Origin: Natronosalvus amylolyticus
Lineage (GTDB): Archaea; Halobacteriota; Halobacteria; Halobacteriales; Natrialbaceae
Direction: 5' to 3'
Assembly: GCF_024298845.1 (NCBI RefSeq)
Contig: NZ_CP101156.1
Coordinates: 1,240,001-1,304,000, forward strand
Length of the DNA stretch: 64,000 nt
In this document: positions 51,667 to 61,130 of the stretch, piece after piece
How the letters are laid out: each line of letters begins with the position of its first letter
How positions within the stretch are numbered: the first letter of the stretch is position 1
Program-made: the position numbers and the translations under genes
Notes under the pieces: model-generated
Told to the model about the DNA's origin: nothing
The model's database searches: none
What the model saw: the letters and a program-made list of their open reading frames with translations, nothing else

Positions 51667-53952
51667 ATGCGCGGCACCGACTACGTGACCGCGGCCGACC
51701 GCTCCCTGGAGGCGGCCTACGAGGAGCCGATGAGCCTCGCGGCCTACGTCGACCGGATCTTCGAGACGCCGACGACCGCCTCCCACGCCTCGAAGTACGT
51801 CCTCGAAGCCATCGAAGCCGCCGGTACCCGAACGGTGGTCGAAGAGGGCGAGCAAAAGCGACGCTACCGCTTTTTCGACGACCCGCACAACGACGGCGAA
51901 CACGCCATCCTCGGGAATACCGCCGTATTGAACGCCTTCGTCGACGACCTGCGTTCGATTGCCGCAGGTCGGGCTAAAGACGAGAAAATCATCTGGTTCG
52001 AAGGGCCGACCGCGACCGGCAAGTCCGAACTCAAGCGCTGTCTGATCAACGGTCTCCGGGAGTACTCGAAGACCCCCGAAGGACGACGCTACACCCTCGA
52101 GTGGAACGTCACGACGACCGAACCCGACGAACGCGGCCTAAGCTACGGGACGACGTCTACGGGCGACGACGAGGAAAACTGGTACGAGAGCCCCGTCCAG
52201 GCCCATCCGCTCTCGGTGTTTCCAGAGGGCGTTCGCGAAGACATCCTCGCCTCGCTGAACGCCGAGGTTGACGATCACATTCCGATCAGCGTCGAGACGC
52301 GCCTCGACCCGTTCTCGCGTGAAGCCTACGATTTCCTCGAGAAACAGTACCGCCGAGACGGCGTCGAAGGACTGTTCTCGGCCATCAGCGACGAGCGCCA
52401 CCTCCGCGTGACGAACTACGTCGTCGATACGGGACGTGGAATCGGCGTCCTTCACGCCGAAGACGACGGCCGACCGAAGGAGCGACTGGTCGGCTCGTGG
52501 ATGCACGGCATGCTCCAGGAGCTGGATTCACGCGGTCGGAAGAACCCACAGGCGTTCAGCTACGACGGTGTCCTCTCCCAGGGCAACGGCGTTCTGACCG
52601 TCGTCGAAGACGCCGCCCAGCACGCCGATTTGCTCCAGAAGCTGCTCAACGTTCCCGACGAACGCTCGGTCAAACTCGACAAGGGCATCGCGATGGACAT
52701 CGATACCCAGTTGCTCATCATCTCCAATCCCGACCTCGAGGCCCAGCTCAACCAGCACGCCGACCGAAACGGCATGGACCCACTGAAAGCACTCAAACGC
52801 CGACTCGACAAACACGAGTTCGGCTACCTGACGAACCTGAGCCTCGAGACCGAGTTGATCCGACGGGAACTGACCGGCGAAACCGAGGTCTGGGAGGCCG
52901 AGGCGTACGACGATCTCCGCGAGCAGATCCGTGAACCGGTGTTCGTTACGGTGAAAGGCGAGGACGGCGAGCACCGCACGCGAGAATTTGCACCCCACGC
53001 GGTGCAAGCGGCGGCACTGTACGCGGTAGTGACCCGCCTGGACGAAGAACGGACGCCTGCCGAACTCGATCTCGTCGAGAAAGCCCTGCTGTACGACCAG
53101 GGATACCTACAGGAGGGAGACACCCGGCGGTACAAAGACGAGTTCGACTTCGACGGCGACAGTCACGACGGGGAACACGGAGTTCCCGTCACCTACACGC
53201 GGGATACGCTGGCGGACTTGCTCCACGAAGACCGGGATCGGCACCATCCAGACCTGGCCGTCGAGGACGTCATCATGCCTCGAGACGTGCTGAACGCGAT
53301 GGCCGACGGACTGGCCGACGCGCCGGTGTTCTCGACGGGCGAGCGCTCGGAGTTCGAAAACCGGGTCGTTCCGGTGAAAAATCATTGCTTCGACCAGCAG
53401 GAGGCCGACATCATCGACGCGATCATGCACGACAAACGAGTCGACGAGGCGACCGTCGCCGAGTACGTCGAGCACGTCTACGCCTGGGAAACCGGAGCCG
53501 AACTGTACAACGACCGCGGCGAAGAGATCGACCCGGACCCGCTGAAGATGAAGCTCTTCGAAATAGAGCATCTGGGTCGATTCACCGAAGCCGCCTACGA
53601 GTCAAATCTCCCGAGAGAGAGCGTCCGCGATTTCCGCAAAGAGAAGATCATTACGGCGTTGAACCGCCACGCCTGGCAACAGCGCGACGAAAACTTCGCC
53701 GTCGACCAGGTCGACCTGGCGTCGATCCCCGCCGTCACGTCGGTCCTCGAGAGTCACGATTGGGACGACGTGCGCCGGACGTTCGAGGACCTCGAGCCTC
53801 GCCAGTGGGAGGACCCGCCGAGCGGCACCCAGACAGAAGCCGTCAAGGAAGCGACTATCGACCGACTCGTCTCCGATTTCGGCTACTCGCCGGCGTCTGC
53901 TGAGTTGACGAGTCGACACGTCATGGGACAGGTGAGCTACCGATGGGACTGA
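51667..53952 (+). CDS. PrkA-type AAA+ protein, second divergent copy
   Basis: A 761-residue PrkA-family protein starting [20 protein letters not shown], one base after the first copy stops. P-loop GPTATGKS is at residues 113-120. The sensor-like [15 protein letters not shown] is near 357-371, and [16 protein letters not shown] takes the place of Walker B. It shares the size and order of PrkA1 but little sequence, so it is an old duplication with separate roles. The frame is open 67 codons upstream inside prkA1, which is shadow. Its 3' end overlaps yeaH by ten bases. Confidence 0.9.
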   Translation: MRGTDYVTAADRSLEAAYEEPMSLAAYVDRIFETPTTASHASKYVLEAIEAAGTRTVVEEGEQKRRYRFFDDPHNDGEHAILGNTAVLNAFVDDLRSIAAGRAKDEKIIWFEGPTATGKSELKRCLINGLREYSKTPEGRRYTLEWNVTTTEPDERGLSYGTTSTGDDEENWYESPVQAHPLSVFPEGVREDILASLNAEVDDHIPISVETRLDPFSREAYDFLEKQYRRDGVEGLFSAISDERHLRVTNYVVDTGRGIGVLHAEDDGRPKERLVGSWMHGMLQELDSRGRKNPQAFSYDGVLSQGNGVLTVVEDAAQHADLLQKLLNVPDERSVKLDKGIAMDIDTQLLIISNPDLEAQLNQHADRNGMDPLKALKRRLDKHEFGYLTNLSLETELIRRELTGETEVWEAEAYDDLREQIREPVFVTVKGEDGEHRTREFAPHAVQAAALYAVVTRLDEERTPAELDLVEKALLYDQGYLQEGDTRRYKDEFDFDGDSHDGEHGVPVTYTRDTLADLLHEDRDRHHPDLAVEDVIMPRDVLNAMADGLADAPVFSTGERSEFENRVVPVKNHCFDQQEADIIDAIMHDKRVDEATVAEYVEHVYAWETGAELYNDRGEEIDPDPLKMKLFEIEHLGRFTEAAYESNLPRESVRDFRKEKIITALNRHAWQQRDENFAVDQVDLASIPAVTSVLESHDWDDVRRTFEDLEPRQWEDPPSGTQTEAVKEATIDRLVSDFGYSPASAELTSRHVMGQVSYRWD

Positions 53953-55268
53953 AAGACGACCTCGAGCGATTCCGCGCGGTTGGTGAAAAGCGTCGCGAGG
54001 ACCTCGCCGAGTTTATCCAGTACGGCGAGTTGAACAGCGGCGGCGACGATGGAATCCGCGTCCCGGTAAAGATCGTCTCATTGCCGAGTTTCGAGTACGA
54101 CAAGCGCGACCAGGGTGGCGTCGGACAGGGCGATGGTGGGACGCCTGACGTCGGCCAACCGGTTGGCCAACCACAGCCACAACCCGGCGACGGCGACGAA
54201 GACGGCGATCCCGGCGAGGAAGGCGGCGACCACGAGTACTACGAGATGGACCCCGAGGAGTTCGCCGAAGAACTCGACGAGGCACTGGGGCTCGACCTCG
54301 AGCCAAAGGGCAAGCGCGTGATCGAGGAGAAAGAAGGCCCGTACACCGACCTGACTCGCTCGGGGCCCGATAGTACGCTCGATTTCGAGCGGATGTTCAA
54401 GGAGGGACTGAAACGCAAGCTCGCGATGGACTTCGACGAGGAGTTCCTCAAGGAGGTGTGCAAAGTCGACGGCATTAGCGCTCGAGCGGTCTTCGAGTAC
54501 GCTCGGGGACAGAACCTGCCAGTCTCGATGGCCTGGATCGAAGAGGCCCACGACGAGGTGGCTGACGAGCGCGGGAAATGGGACGACATCGAGGCAGTCG
54601 AGGCCAACGTCGAGCGCGAGAGCGTCCAGGACCAGATCCGTCGGGAGGGTATCAAACACGTCCCCTTCCGGCGTGAGGACGAGCGCTATCGCTTCCCCGA
54701 GATCATCGAGGAGAAAGAGAAGAACGTCGTCGTGGTCAACATCCGTGACGTCTCGGGCTCGATGCGCGAGAAGAAACGGGAACTGGTCGAGCGAACCTTC
54801 ACACCGCTGGACTGGTACCTCACCGGGAAGTACGACAACGCCGAGTTCGTCTACATCGCCCACGACGCCGACGCCTGGGCGGTCGAACGCGAGGAGTTCT
54901 TCGGTATTCGAAGCGGCGGCGGCACCCGCATCTCGAGTGCGTACGAACTCGCTGCCGAACTGCTCGAGGAATACCCATGGAGCGACTGGAACCGCTACGT
55001 GTTCGCTGCGGGCGACTCGGAGAACTCGAGCAACGACACCGAAGAGCGCGTTATCCCGCTCATGGAGTCGATTCCGGCGAACCTCCATGCCTACGTCGAA
55101 ACCCAGCCCAGCGGCAACGCGATCAACGCGACCCACGCCGAGGAACTCGAGCGCCACTTCGGCGATGGCGACGACGTCGCAGTCGCATACGTCAGTAGCG
55201 AAGACGACGTCACTGACGCGATTTACCGTATCCTCAGCACCGAAACGGAGGCCACCGACGATGACTAA
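53943..55268 (+). CDS. yeaH: YeaH/YhbH family (DUF444) VWA-like protein
   Basis: A 441-residue DUF444 protein. After a helical start ([20 protein letters not shown]) is a Gly/Gln/Asp-rich low-complexity stretch (about 58-100, [20 protein letters not shown] region), then a VWA-like domain with metal site DVSGSM (Asp269) and later [18 protein letters not shown]. Bacterial YeaH works with PrkA/YeaG and SpoVR/YcgB under nitrogen or stationary-phase stress. It overlaps prkA2 by ten bases and spoVR by eight. Start at ATG 53943. Confidence 0.92.
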   Translation: MGLKDDLERFRAVGEKRREDLAEFIQYGELNSGGDDGIRVPVKIVSLPSFEYDKRDQGGVGQGDGGTPDVGQPVGQPQPQPGDGDEDGDPGEEGGDHEYYEMDPEEFAEELDEALGLDLEPKGKRVIEEKEGPYTDLTRSGPDSTLDFERMFKEGLKRKLAMDFDEEFLKEVCKVDGISARAVFEYARGQNLPVSMAWIEEAHDEVADERGKWDDIEAVEANVERESVQDQIRREGIKHVPFRREDERYRFPEIIEEKEKNVVVVNIRDVSGSMREKKRELVERTFTPLDWYLTGKYDNAEFVYIAHDADAWAVEREEFFGIRSGGGTRISSAYELAAELLEEYPWSDWNRYVFAAGDSENSSNDTEERVIPLMESIPANLHAYVETQPSGNAINATHAEELERHFGDGDDVAVAYVSSEDDVTDAIYRILSTETEATDDD

Positions 55269-57282
55269 CGCGAACGCAGACCGATTCCACAAACAGGCAA
55301 TCGCGGGCGAACTCGAGCCCGCGGTGACCGACGCCCGGGAACTGGCACTCAAACTCGGCCTCGAGCCGTATCCGGTGAACTACTGGATCGTCGATTACGA
55401 CGAGATGAACGAACTGATCGCCTACGGTGGCTTCCAGTCACGGTACCCCCACTGGCGCTGGGGCATGCAGTACGACCGCCAGCAAAAACAGGGCCAGTAC
55501 GGCGGGGGCAAAGCCTTCGAAATCGTCAACAACGACAATCCGGCCCACGCGTTCCTCCAGGAGTCGAACACGCTGGCCGACCAGAAGGCCGTCATCACCC
55601 ACGTCGAGGCACACTCCGATTTCTTCGCCAACAACGAGTGGTTCGGCCTCTTCACCGGCGATAGCAGCGACGCCGCACAGGTCAACGCCGCGGCCATGCT
55701 CGAGCGCCACGCCGACGCCATCGGGGAGTACATGGCTGACCCCGAAATCGATCGCGCCGACGTCGAGAAATGGATCGACAACGCCCTCGTCCTCGAGGAC
55801 ACTATCGATCAGCACGCCGTCTTCGCCCGCCGACTCGAGTTCGAGCGAGAACACGAGGAGTTAGACGACGACCTCGCCGAGAAACTCGACGAACTCGGCC
55901 TCTCCGATGAGGTAAAAGCCGAGGTCTTCGACGATGAGTGGCTGGAGAAACTCGAGGACGACGGCGCTGGTGAGACCTTCCCGGCGGAGCCCCAGCCAGA
56001 CGTGCTGGCGTTCGTCAGAGAGTACGGGAAACAGTACGACCGTGAAAGCGAGAAAGCCGCCGACATGGAGCCGTGGCAGCGTGACGTCCTCGATATGATG
56101 CGCGCCGAAGCCTACTACTTCGCCGCCCAGAAGATGACGAAGATCATGAACGAAGGGTGGGCTGCGTACTGGGAATCGACGATGATGACCGACGAGCGCT
56201 TCGCCGGCGACGACGAGTTCCTGAACTACGCCGACCACATGGCGAAGGTGCTCGCATCCCCCGGACTCAACCCTTACAGCCTCGGCATGGCCCTCTGGGA
56301 GTACGTCGAAAATACGACCAACCGCCGGGAGGTCCTCGAACGCCTGTTACGCGTCGACGGGATTAGCTGGCGCAACCTCGAGGAGGCCGTCGACTTCGAT
56401 TCGGTGCTCGAACAACTCGAGCCACCGGCCGCACTCGATTCGATTTCGAGTGAGAGCCTGGAAGCGCTGGCCGACCTCTCCGACGAGTGGGTCGACGAGG
56501 AGGCACTCGACGCGGCGAGAGCGGGCGACATCGACGTCGACAGACACCCCTGGAAGGTGCTGACCCACGCAGGACTCGCCCGCCGGCACTACTCGCTGGT
56601 CAAGCCACAGAACCGGGGCTTTCTGTCCCGAGTGAGCCAGAACGAACTCGAGCAGATCGGTCGCTATCTGTTCGACGACGCGCGATACGAGACGGTCGAG
56701 CAAGCGCTGGAAGACGTCGAGTACAGTGCGGGCTGGAATCGCCTGTTCGAACTCCGGGAGAGCCACAACGACGTCACCTTCCTCGATGCGTTTCTCACCC
56801 AGGAGTTCATCACCGAGAACGACTACTTCACCTACGAGTACTCCCGTGCGACGGGCCAGTACCACGTCTCGAGTGTCGACGCCGAGGACGTCAAAAAGAA
56901 GTTGTTGTTGCAGTTCACGAACTTCGGCAAGCCGACCATCGCCGTCTACGACGGCAACTACAACAACGCCAACGAACTGTTGCTCGGCCACGAGTACAAC
57001 GGCGTCATGCTCGACCTCGGGCAAGCGAAAGCCACGCTCGAGCGCGTGTTCGAACTCTGGGGACGACCCGTGAACCTGCTCACAATAGTCAAGGAAGTCG
57101 ACGACCACGACCTCGAGGTCGCCAAACGGCGCAGTCGGGAGCCATCGCCCAGCGAACGGGGCAAGCGGATGCGCTACGACGGCGACCGGGTAACCGTCGA
57201 AGACGTGCCCTGGGAGGAGGTCGAACATCTCGCGGCCGACGACGTGGATTACGACACGAAGCCCGAGGAGTGGCTGGCCTGA
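55261..57282 (+). CDS. SpoVR family protein (YcgB-like)
   Basis: A 673-residue SpoVR protein. The N-terminal [20 protein letters not shown] and [15 protein letters not shown] text, the [15 protein letters not shown] stretch with histidines, and the C-terminal half (DNYFTYEY-type and [14 protein letters not shown]) are family marks. The function is unknown; in Bacillus it is needed for spore cortex, in other bacteria it is coregulated with PrkA and YeaH. It starts at ATG 55261, eight bases inside the end of yeaH. A longer upstream open frame through yeaH is shadow. Confidence 0.93.
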   Translation: MTNANADRFHKQAIAGELEPAVTDARELALKLGLEPYPVNYWIVDYDEMNELIAYGGFQSRYPHWRWGMQYDRQQKQGQYGGGKAFEIVNNDNPAHAFLQESNTLADQKAVITHVEAHSDFFANNEWFGLFTGDSSDAAQVNAAAMLERHADAIGEYMADPEIDRADVEKWIDNALVLEDTIDQHAVFARRLEFEREHEELDDDLAEKLDELGLSDEVKAEVFDDEWLEKLEDDGAGETFPAEPQPDVLAFVREYGKQYDRESEKAADMEPWQRDVLDMMRAEAYYFAAQKMTKIMNEGWAAYWESTMMTDERFAGDDEFLNYADHMAKVLASPGLNPYSLGMALWEYVENTTNRREVLERLLRVDGISWRNLEEAVDFDSVLEQLEPPAALDSISSESLEALADLSDEWVDEEALDAARAGDIDVDRHPWKVLTHAGLARRHYSLVKPQNRGFLSRVSQNELEQIGRYLFDDARYETVEQALEDVEYSAGWNRLFELRESHNDVTFLDAFLTQEFITENDYFTYEYSRATGQYHVSSVDAEDVKKKLLLQFTNFGKPTIAVYDGNYNNANELLLGHEYNGVMLDLGQAKATLERVFELWGRPVNLLTIVKEVDDHDLEVAKRRSREPSPSERGKRMRYDGDRVTVEDVPWEEVEHLAADDVDYDTKPEEWLA

Positions 57283-57288
57283 GTTTCC

Positions 57289-57365
57289 TCCCAAACGTCG
57301 ACTGATGAGTAAAACCGGAAAACAGCCATCGGTTTCACTCATCCGTTCAGGTTTGGGAAGCCACT
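57289..57365. repeat. Hairpin repeat B, copy B2
   Basis: Starts six bases after the spoVR stop, so it may act as terminator or RNA end for the operon. The outer arms tcccaaac and gtttggga are perfect inverted copies. The inner arms gatgagt-aaaaccg and cggtttcactcatc pair with one bulge. About 80 percent identical to B1. Confidence 0.72.
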
Positions 57366-57540
57366 GAGAGGGTTCGTTGTCGTCTCGCCCGTCAACGACG
57401 AACCGGAATGGTCGCTGACCGGTAAATAGGTACAACAATCCGGCTCCGTTAAAGCCCTCAGATGGTGAGAAAAAGCGCTTGCTGAGTCGAGAGGATGAGT
57501 GCAGCACTGGTCTCCGCGTGAGTGATGCGAGGGCGATTCC

Positions 57541-57619
57541 CGGACGACGAGGCCGAAGGCCGAGTCGTCCGCCTTTTTCATCGAAGTTTTTGCGCCGAGT
57601 GGTTCGCCAAAGGCGAACC
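57541..57619. repeat. Twin hairpins, REP-like
   Basis: Hairpin 1: arms cggacgac (57541-57548) and gtcgtccg (57564-57571) with an inner ggcc/ggcc pair. Hairpin 2: ggttcgcc (57601-57608), aaa, ggcgaacc (57612-57619), a perfect 8-bp stem. Between them is a T-rich linker. They could be a REP-type repeat; only one copy is in this window. Confidence 0.55.
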
Positions 57620-57871
57620 CGAGGTGGAAAAAGTTCGCGCTGTGAGTTCAGCATATCTTGAACGAACTACCCGATTACTGTCAGAAGCGACCTAACCAGC
57701 TCAGAGACTGGTTTCTCAGGGTTCAATCCGTCCCTTGAATCATCCGTTCGAACCGACACGACAGCTTGATCGGGTAATGTGAATCGGCAGATGAAAATCC
57801 GTCAGTAGCTGCAACAACGGCGGTAGATGACTATCTGTACCCATCTCGCGTATGGATGGAGCGGAGATACT

Positions 57872-58576
57872 ATGCCCCACGACACAAGCCAAAACGTTAC
57901 CAAACGTTCCGGTAACGGCCTGATTGACGGGATCTCACGTAGAACTATGCTAAAAGCCAGCGGGGCTGGTGCAAGCGCACTTGGTATCATCGGAACCGCG
58001 AGCGCCGGCTACGACGAGGATGACCAAGGTGACGAGGATGAATTCGATCCTGATGATTTCGATCCATTCGAAACGTCGGAACTCAACCTGGAAACTTTAG
58101 AGGCAGAGATTCCGAGCGGGACCCTGCAGGCCGAACCGTTGGAAAACACATACGTCGGGGAGGTTACTGACGAGCTGTTCGTTGGCATTTCTTTTACCGA
58201 GGACGATACTGGGCAGCCCGATGAGATTGCTGCGTACCTTTGCGATGGAAATGAAATCGCGATCTGGCTTGTCGGTGAATACGAGGTTGGCGGTGTGACG
58301 CTAGCCGGCGAGGAGGACGAAGTCAAGCTAGCGATGGTTGACGACGAGTTCCTCGGGGCGGCGTCCCTGGCAGACGAAGAGAGCGTTCCCTTCCTCGCCG
58401 CCGAGGCAACCGGTGATGGCGGCCTGTACCAAGCCGTGGCTGAAGTTGACGAGGTGGAAGTGACTGCGCGATGGATCGTACTCTCCGACGGCCGTCAACG
58501 TGGAACCTCGATTTGCTGCACTGGCGGTTGTTGCCCACCGATTGTGGTTTGTTGGCCCTGTCGAGAGCAATTCTAA
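57872..58576 (+). CDS. Tat-exported protein with a six-cysteine C-terminal tail (possible microhalocin-like precursor)
   Basis: A 234-residue protein. Residues 22-28, SRRTMLK, are a perfect Tat motif, then a hydrophobic run to ASA (45). An acidic linker (46-70) leads to a beta-rich domain (about 75-210) with AAYLCDGNEIAIWLVGEY and RWIVLSDGRQRG, a pattern I associate with secreted domains in bacteria too. The last 20 residues hold six Cys (215, 216, 220, 221, 227, 230) with CCTGGCCPP and VVCWPC. This design (Tat signal, domain, Cys-rich tail) recalls halocin C8 precursors, but there is no clear sequence match. ATG 57872 was chosen for the Tat signal; the frame extends to 57827. Confidence 0.7.
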   Translation: MPHDTSQNVTKRSGNGLIDGISRRTMLKASGAGASALGIIGTASAGYDEDDQGDEDEFDPDDFDPFETSELNLETLEAEIPSGTLQAEPLENTYVGEVTDELFVGISFTEDDTGQPDEIAAYLCDGNEIAIWLVGEYEVGGVTLAGEEDEVKLAMVDDEFLGAASLADEESVPFLAAEATGDGGLYQAVAEVDEVEVTARWIVLSDGRQRGTSICCTGGCCPPIVVCWPCREQF

Positions 58577-58682
58577 AAGCCTCGGGCCACCGCGCTCGAG
58601 GTTGTTTACTTGTGGGGGATTCTCACCCGTGCACTCGAGCCAGCGTCAGACGTTCATTTCACCCTACACGTTAATCCACAAT

Positions 58683-58690
58683 ACTTATTA
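58683..58690 (+). promoter_or_regulatory. TATA box of the gene at 58716
   Basis: Element acttatta, centred about 30 nt before ATG 58716, consistent with a leaderless message and with that start instead of the longer open frame from 58500. Confidence 0.45.
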
Positions 58691-58715
58691 CGTTGTTCTG
58701 AAAGATTTCATCCAG

Positions 58716-59237
58716 ATGGAAGGGGAGGGGACAGACACGGGAACTGACGAGTCGCTCGAGCTTGGCCGTACGTTGGCCCAGCTCAGTGCTGACGAGGTGG
58801 AGAGACACGCCCCGGCAGTCGAAGCAATACGGGAACGGGTCGAGACGGAACCATCGATGTGTCTCCCCACCGTGCCGAAGCTACGGTCGCTACTGGGAGC
58901 GTCCACGACGGTGGTCCATCAGGACATCGCCTACTGTCTGGCGCAGCTAGCAACGGAAGCCCCAAACGACGTCGCACCGTCGGTGCCGGACATCGTCTCG
59001 TTCGTGGTCGAGAACCCATCAACGCCGGCCAGAGACGATCTACTCGAGTGTCTCACGGCCGTCGGCGAACAGCGCCCCGAACTCGTCATGGAACACTTAG
59101 AGCGCGTCACACTCGAGAACGAAGCCCGCACGTTCGAAGGTGACGACGAGGGGTCGGTAACCGAGCCGATCGAAGCGGATTCGGTGACGGCAGCCGACGT
59201 CCACGAGCAGGTGCTCGCGACGCTCGAGCAGCGCTGA
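58716..59237 (+). CDS. Helical HEAT-like protein of unknown function
   Basis: A 173-residue acidic protein. After a Gly/Asp start, helices repeat with a spacing of about 35-40 residues (APAVEAIRERVETE, LPTVPKLRSLLGAS, VAPSVPDIVSFVVENP, RPELVMEHLERVTLE), like short HEAT repeats. This suggests a scaffold or binding protein without enzyme sites. It is the next gene after the Cys-rich Tat protein, 139 nt apart, on the same strand, but has its own TATA box, so it is not clearly linked. Function unknown. Confidence 0.65.
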   Translation: MEGEGTDTGTDESLELGRTLAQLSADEVERHAPAVEAIRERVETEPSMCLPTVPKLRSLLGASTTVVHQDIAYCLAQLATEAPNDVAPSVPDIVSFVVENPSTPARDDLLECLTAVGEQRPELVMEHLERVTLENEARTFEGDDEGSVTEPIEADSVTAADVHEQVLATLEQR

Positions 59238-59281
59238 GCGGTTGTCACCCCTCTGCTTCGTTTTTGATAGTAAAGAGACAG

Positions 59282-59941
59282 TCACACCGACAGTGGCCGA
59301 TCCGCCGAGACACAATCTACGCCCCGCCAGCCAAGCACTCGAGCGACGGCCTCGTGCTCGAGCGACCAGGCGTGTACCTCGAGGTCCACGGATTTGGCTC
59401 GAGGAACGAGAAACGTACTCAGACAACGCCAGTAGTTCGCGCCGATGACATCACAGTCGAGTTCGACCGCGAGCGTCACCGGCGTCGTGAGCCGGCGACT
59501 GACGAGCAGGCCCGTCGGCTGGCTCCGGTCGTGTTCCCGAACCGTCCGCAACTCCGGCGTCAGAAACGACGTCGTGACGACGCGATTGGGGACGCCCTCG
59601 AGCGCTTCGAGCACGTCTTCGGCGATCCCGAGTGCCTTCATTTCGAGGTTGATTTCGACGTCCGGTGGAAGCGCCTCGAGTACCGCCTCGAGAGTCGGTA
59701 CCGGCTCACCGGAGTCGAGTATAGTGAGCGACTGGAGTTCCTCGAGGTCCGTTTCGGATACCAGGCCAGTGCCGTCGGTGACGCGCTCGAGCGTCTCGTC
59801 GTGAAACACCACTAGTTCCCCGGAGCCACAGCGGCGGACGTCGAACTCGACGGCGTCGGCCTGGGTCGCCGCCGAGCGGAGCGCGCCAACCGTGTTTTCG
59901 GGCTGCGTTGCCGCGAATCCGCGATGAGCGATCAAACGCAT
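59282..59941 (-). CDS. Glycerophosphodiester phosphodiesterase
   Basis: A 219-residue GDPD-family TIM barrel. The catalytic set is visible: His6 in AHRG, Glu in PENT (near 14-17), EFDV near 31, the second catalytic His in FHDE near 47, and EINLEMKA near 95. It hydrolyses glycerophosphodiesters, for example from lipid turnover or from imported headgroups. No signal peptide, so cytoplasmic. It is short, in the archaeal/bacterial UgpQ range. Start at ATG 59941. Confidence 0.92.
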   Translation of the reverse strand: MRLIAHRGFAATQPENTVGALRSAATQADAVEFDVRRCGSGELVVFHDETLERVTDGTGLVSETDLEELQSLTILDSGEPVPTLEAVLEALPPDVEINLEMKALGIAEDVLEALEGVPNRVVTTSFLTPELRTVREHDRSQPTGLLVSRRLTTPVTLAVELDCDVIGANYWRCLSTFLVPRAKSVDLEVHAWSLEHEAVARVLGWRGVDCVSADRPLSV

Positions 59942-60066
59942 TCGGTATCATGTATGGTACCTATCGGCTTGAACGCTCGCTCCGAACCCACTTGCTGCAA
60001 CGGAAAGTCGTCGATTCGATCTCCTGCACCCTGCGTGTTAAGCGTTCACAGGACGAACACGAAACC

Positions 60067-60780
60067 ATGGGATACGCCACCCTGGAGTTCGAAGGAACCG
60101 TTACCGTCGTTACCGGCGCGAGCGGCGCACTCGGCAGTGCCGCCGTCGAGGCGTTCAGCGAGGCCGGTGGAACCGTCTGTGCACTCGATGTCGTCGAACC
60201 GGACGACGACGACGCACAACTAGAGCCCGACGAGCGTACACACTTCTATCAGGTCGACCTGACCGACGAAAGCGATGTCGAGGACTGTTTTGCACGGATT
60301 ATCGAGGACCACGGCCGGATCGACAACTTGCTGAACATCGCGGGCACCTGGCGCGGTGGCTCACCCATCGAAGAGACGCCACTCGAGGAGGTCGAACTCC
60401 TGCTGGATATCAACCTCAAAACGGCGTTTCTGGCCTCGAAACACGCACTCCCACACCTGCAGGACAGCGGTGGGGCAATCGTCAGCGTCAGCGCCCGTTC
60501 AGGCCTCGAGGGCGGGTCCGGCGACGGACCCTACCGAATCACGAAATCGGGAATACGCATTTTGACCGAGACGTTGGCCGAAGAAAATCGCGGAACCGTG
60601 CGGGCAAACTGCGTTATGCCAAGCGTTATCGACACCCCGATGAACCGCGAGATGATGCCCGACGCGGACCACGAAAGCTGGGTCCACCCGTCCGATATCG
60701 CCGAAGTAATGGCCTTTCTCTGTACCGACGCCTCGAGTGTGACCAGCGGGGCTGCTGTGCCGGTTTACGGCGAGGCGTGA
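60067..60780 (+). CDS. Short-chain dehydrogenase/reductase
   Basis: A 237-residue SDR. NAD(P)-binding TGASGALGSA is near residues 17-26, the acidic DVVEPD after strand 2 suggests NAD preference, the LLNIAG stretch replaces the usual NNAG, and the active site is YRITK (Tyr and Lys) with Ser in VSVSARSG. The Cys/Asp-rich N-terminus is short. Substrate unknown. ATG 60067 is used; the upstream frame to 59908 overlaps the divergent GDPD promoter and is not protein-like. Confidence 0.88.
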   Translation: MGYATLEFEGTVTVVTGASGALGSAAVEAFSEAGGTVCALDVVEPDDDDAQLEPDERTHFYQVDLTDESDVEDCFARIIEDHGRIDNLLNIAGTWRGGSPIEETPLEEVELLLDINLKTAFLASKHALPHLQDSGGAIVSVSARSGLEGGSGDGPYRITKSGIRILTETLAEENRGTVRANCVMPSVIDTPMNREMMPDADHESWVHPSDIAEVMAFLCTDASSVTSGAAVPVYGEA

Positions 60781-60849
60781 CAGGGGACCTAATCACGTAC
60801 TCGAGCGCTCGCTACGGGGTTGTCGTCGGGCTACAGTGGTGAAACTTCC

Positions 60850-60901
60850 CTCCGGCGAGATATGGTGCCACCGCTCTCCGGGGAGATATTGGTGCAACTG
60901 C
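60850..60901. repeat. Imperfect 26-bp tandem repeat
   Basis: Two units in tandem, each starting ctccgg and sharing gagatat-ggtgc; about 20 of 26 positions match. Upstream of the livHMG operon, so a paired binding site is possible, though chance duplication is also possible. Confidence 0.5.
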
Positions 60902-61087
60902 CGCTGGAGACCGCATCACGGGCAGACATGCGGGTCCAGGCGCGAGCTGTCGTGGAATTCGAGAGTTTTCCACCAGTGGAGTATCGGCTTGAGGCGACGC
61001 CACGAACCGTATCAGAAGAGTTGGGTTTTCGAATTGTAGACCGATACCGGGTAAAATATCGCTCTGGAGAACCGAAAGACCGAAGCA

Positions 61088-61096
61088 TTATTTATG
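61088..61096 (+). promoter_or_regulatory. TATA box of the livHMG operon
   Basis: Element ttatttatg, centred about 39 nt before ATG 61131 and 24 nt before GTG 61116. Transcription from about 61118 would leave a leader of about 13 nt before the ATG, which favours 61131 over the GTG. Confidence 0.5.
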
Positions 61097-61130
61097 GCCG
61101 CCCTCCCCTGGTAATGTGATAGCCTTACAC

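Larger units (their letters stand above)
57283..57871. other. Repeat-rich spacer after the prkA-spoVR operon
   Basis: No gene seen in 589 nt. In order it holds repeat B2 (57289-57365), an AT-rich patch (gtaaataggtac near 57422), a pair of strong hairpins (57541-57571 and 57601-57619) separated by gcctttttcatcgaag, and a second AT-rich patch before the Tat-protein gene. Text like the hairpin pair occurs, I believe, in several haloarchaeal genomes. The rest is unremarkable. Confidence 0.5.
60781..61130. other. Spacer with an imperfect 26-bp tandem repeat and the livH promoter
   Basis: No convincing gene; a 99-codon open frame from 60820 has poor composition and covers the livH promoter. At 60850-60901 two 26-bp units (starting ctccgg, both with gagatat and ggtgc) repeat in tandem with about 20 of 26 matching bases. 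Further right the DNA becomes AT-rich before the TATA element at 61088. Confidence 0.45.

Noticed and set aside
54673-55260. Open frame extending the SpoVR gene upstream by 196 codons
   Set aside because: It runs through yeaH in another frame and encodes Arg/Ser/Thr-rich text. The SpoVR family start fits ATG 55261.
60820-61119. 99-codon frame before livH
   Set aside because: Non-acidic composition, no family look, and it covers the livH TATA box and the tandem repeat.
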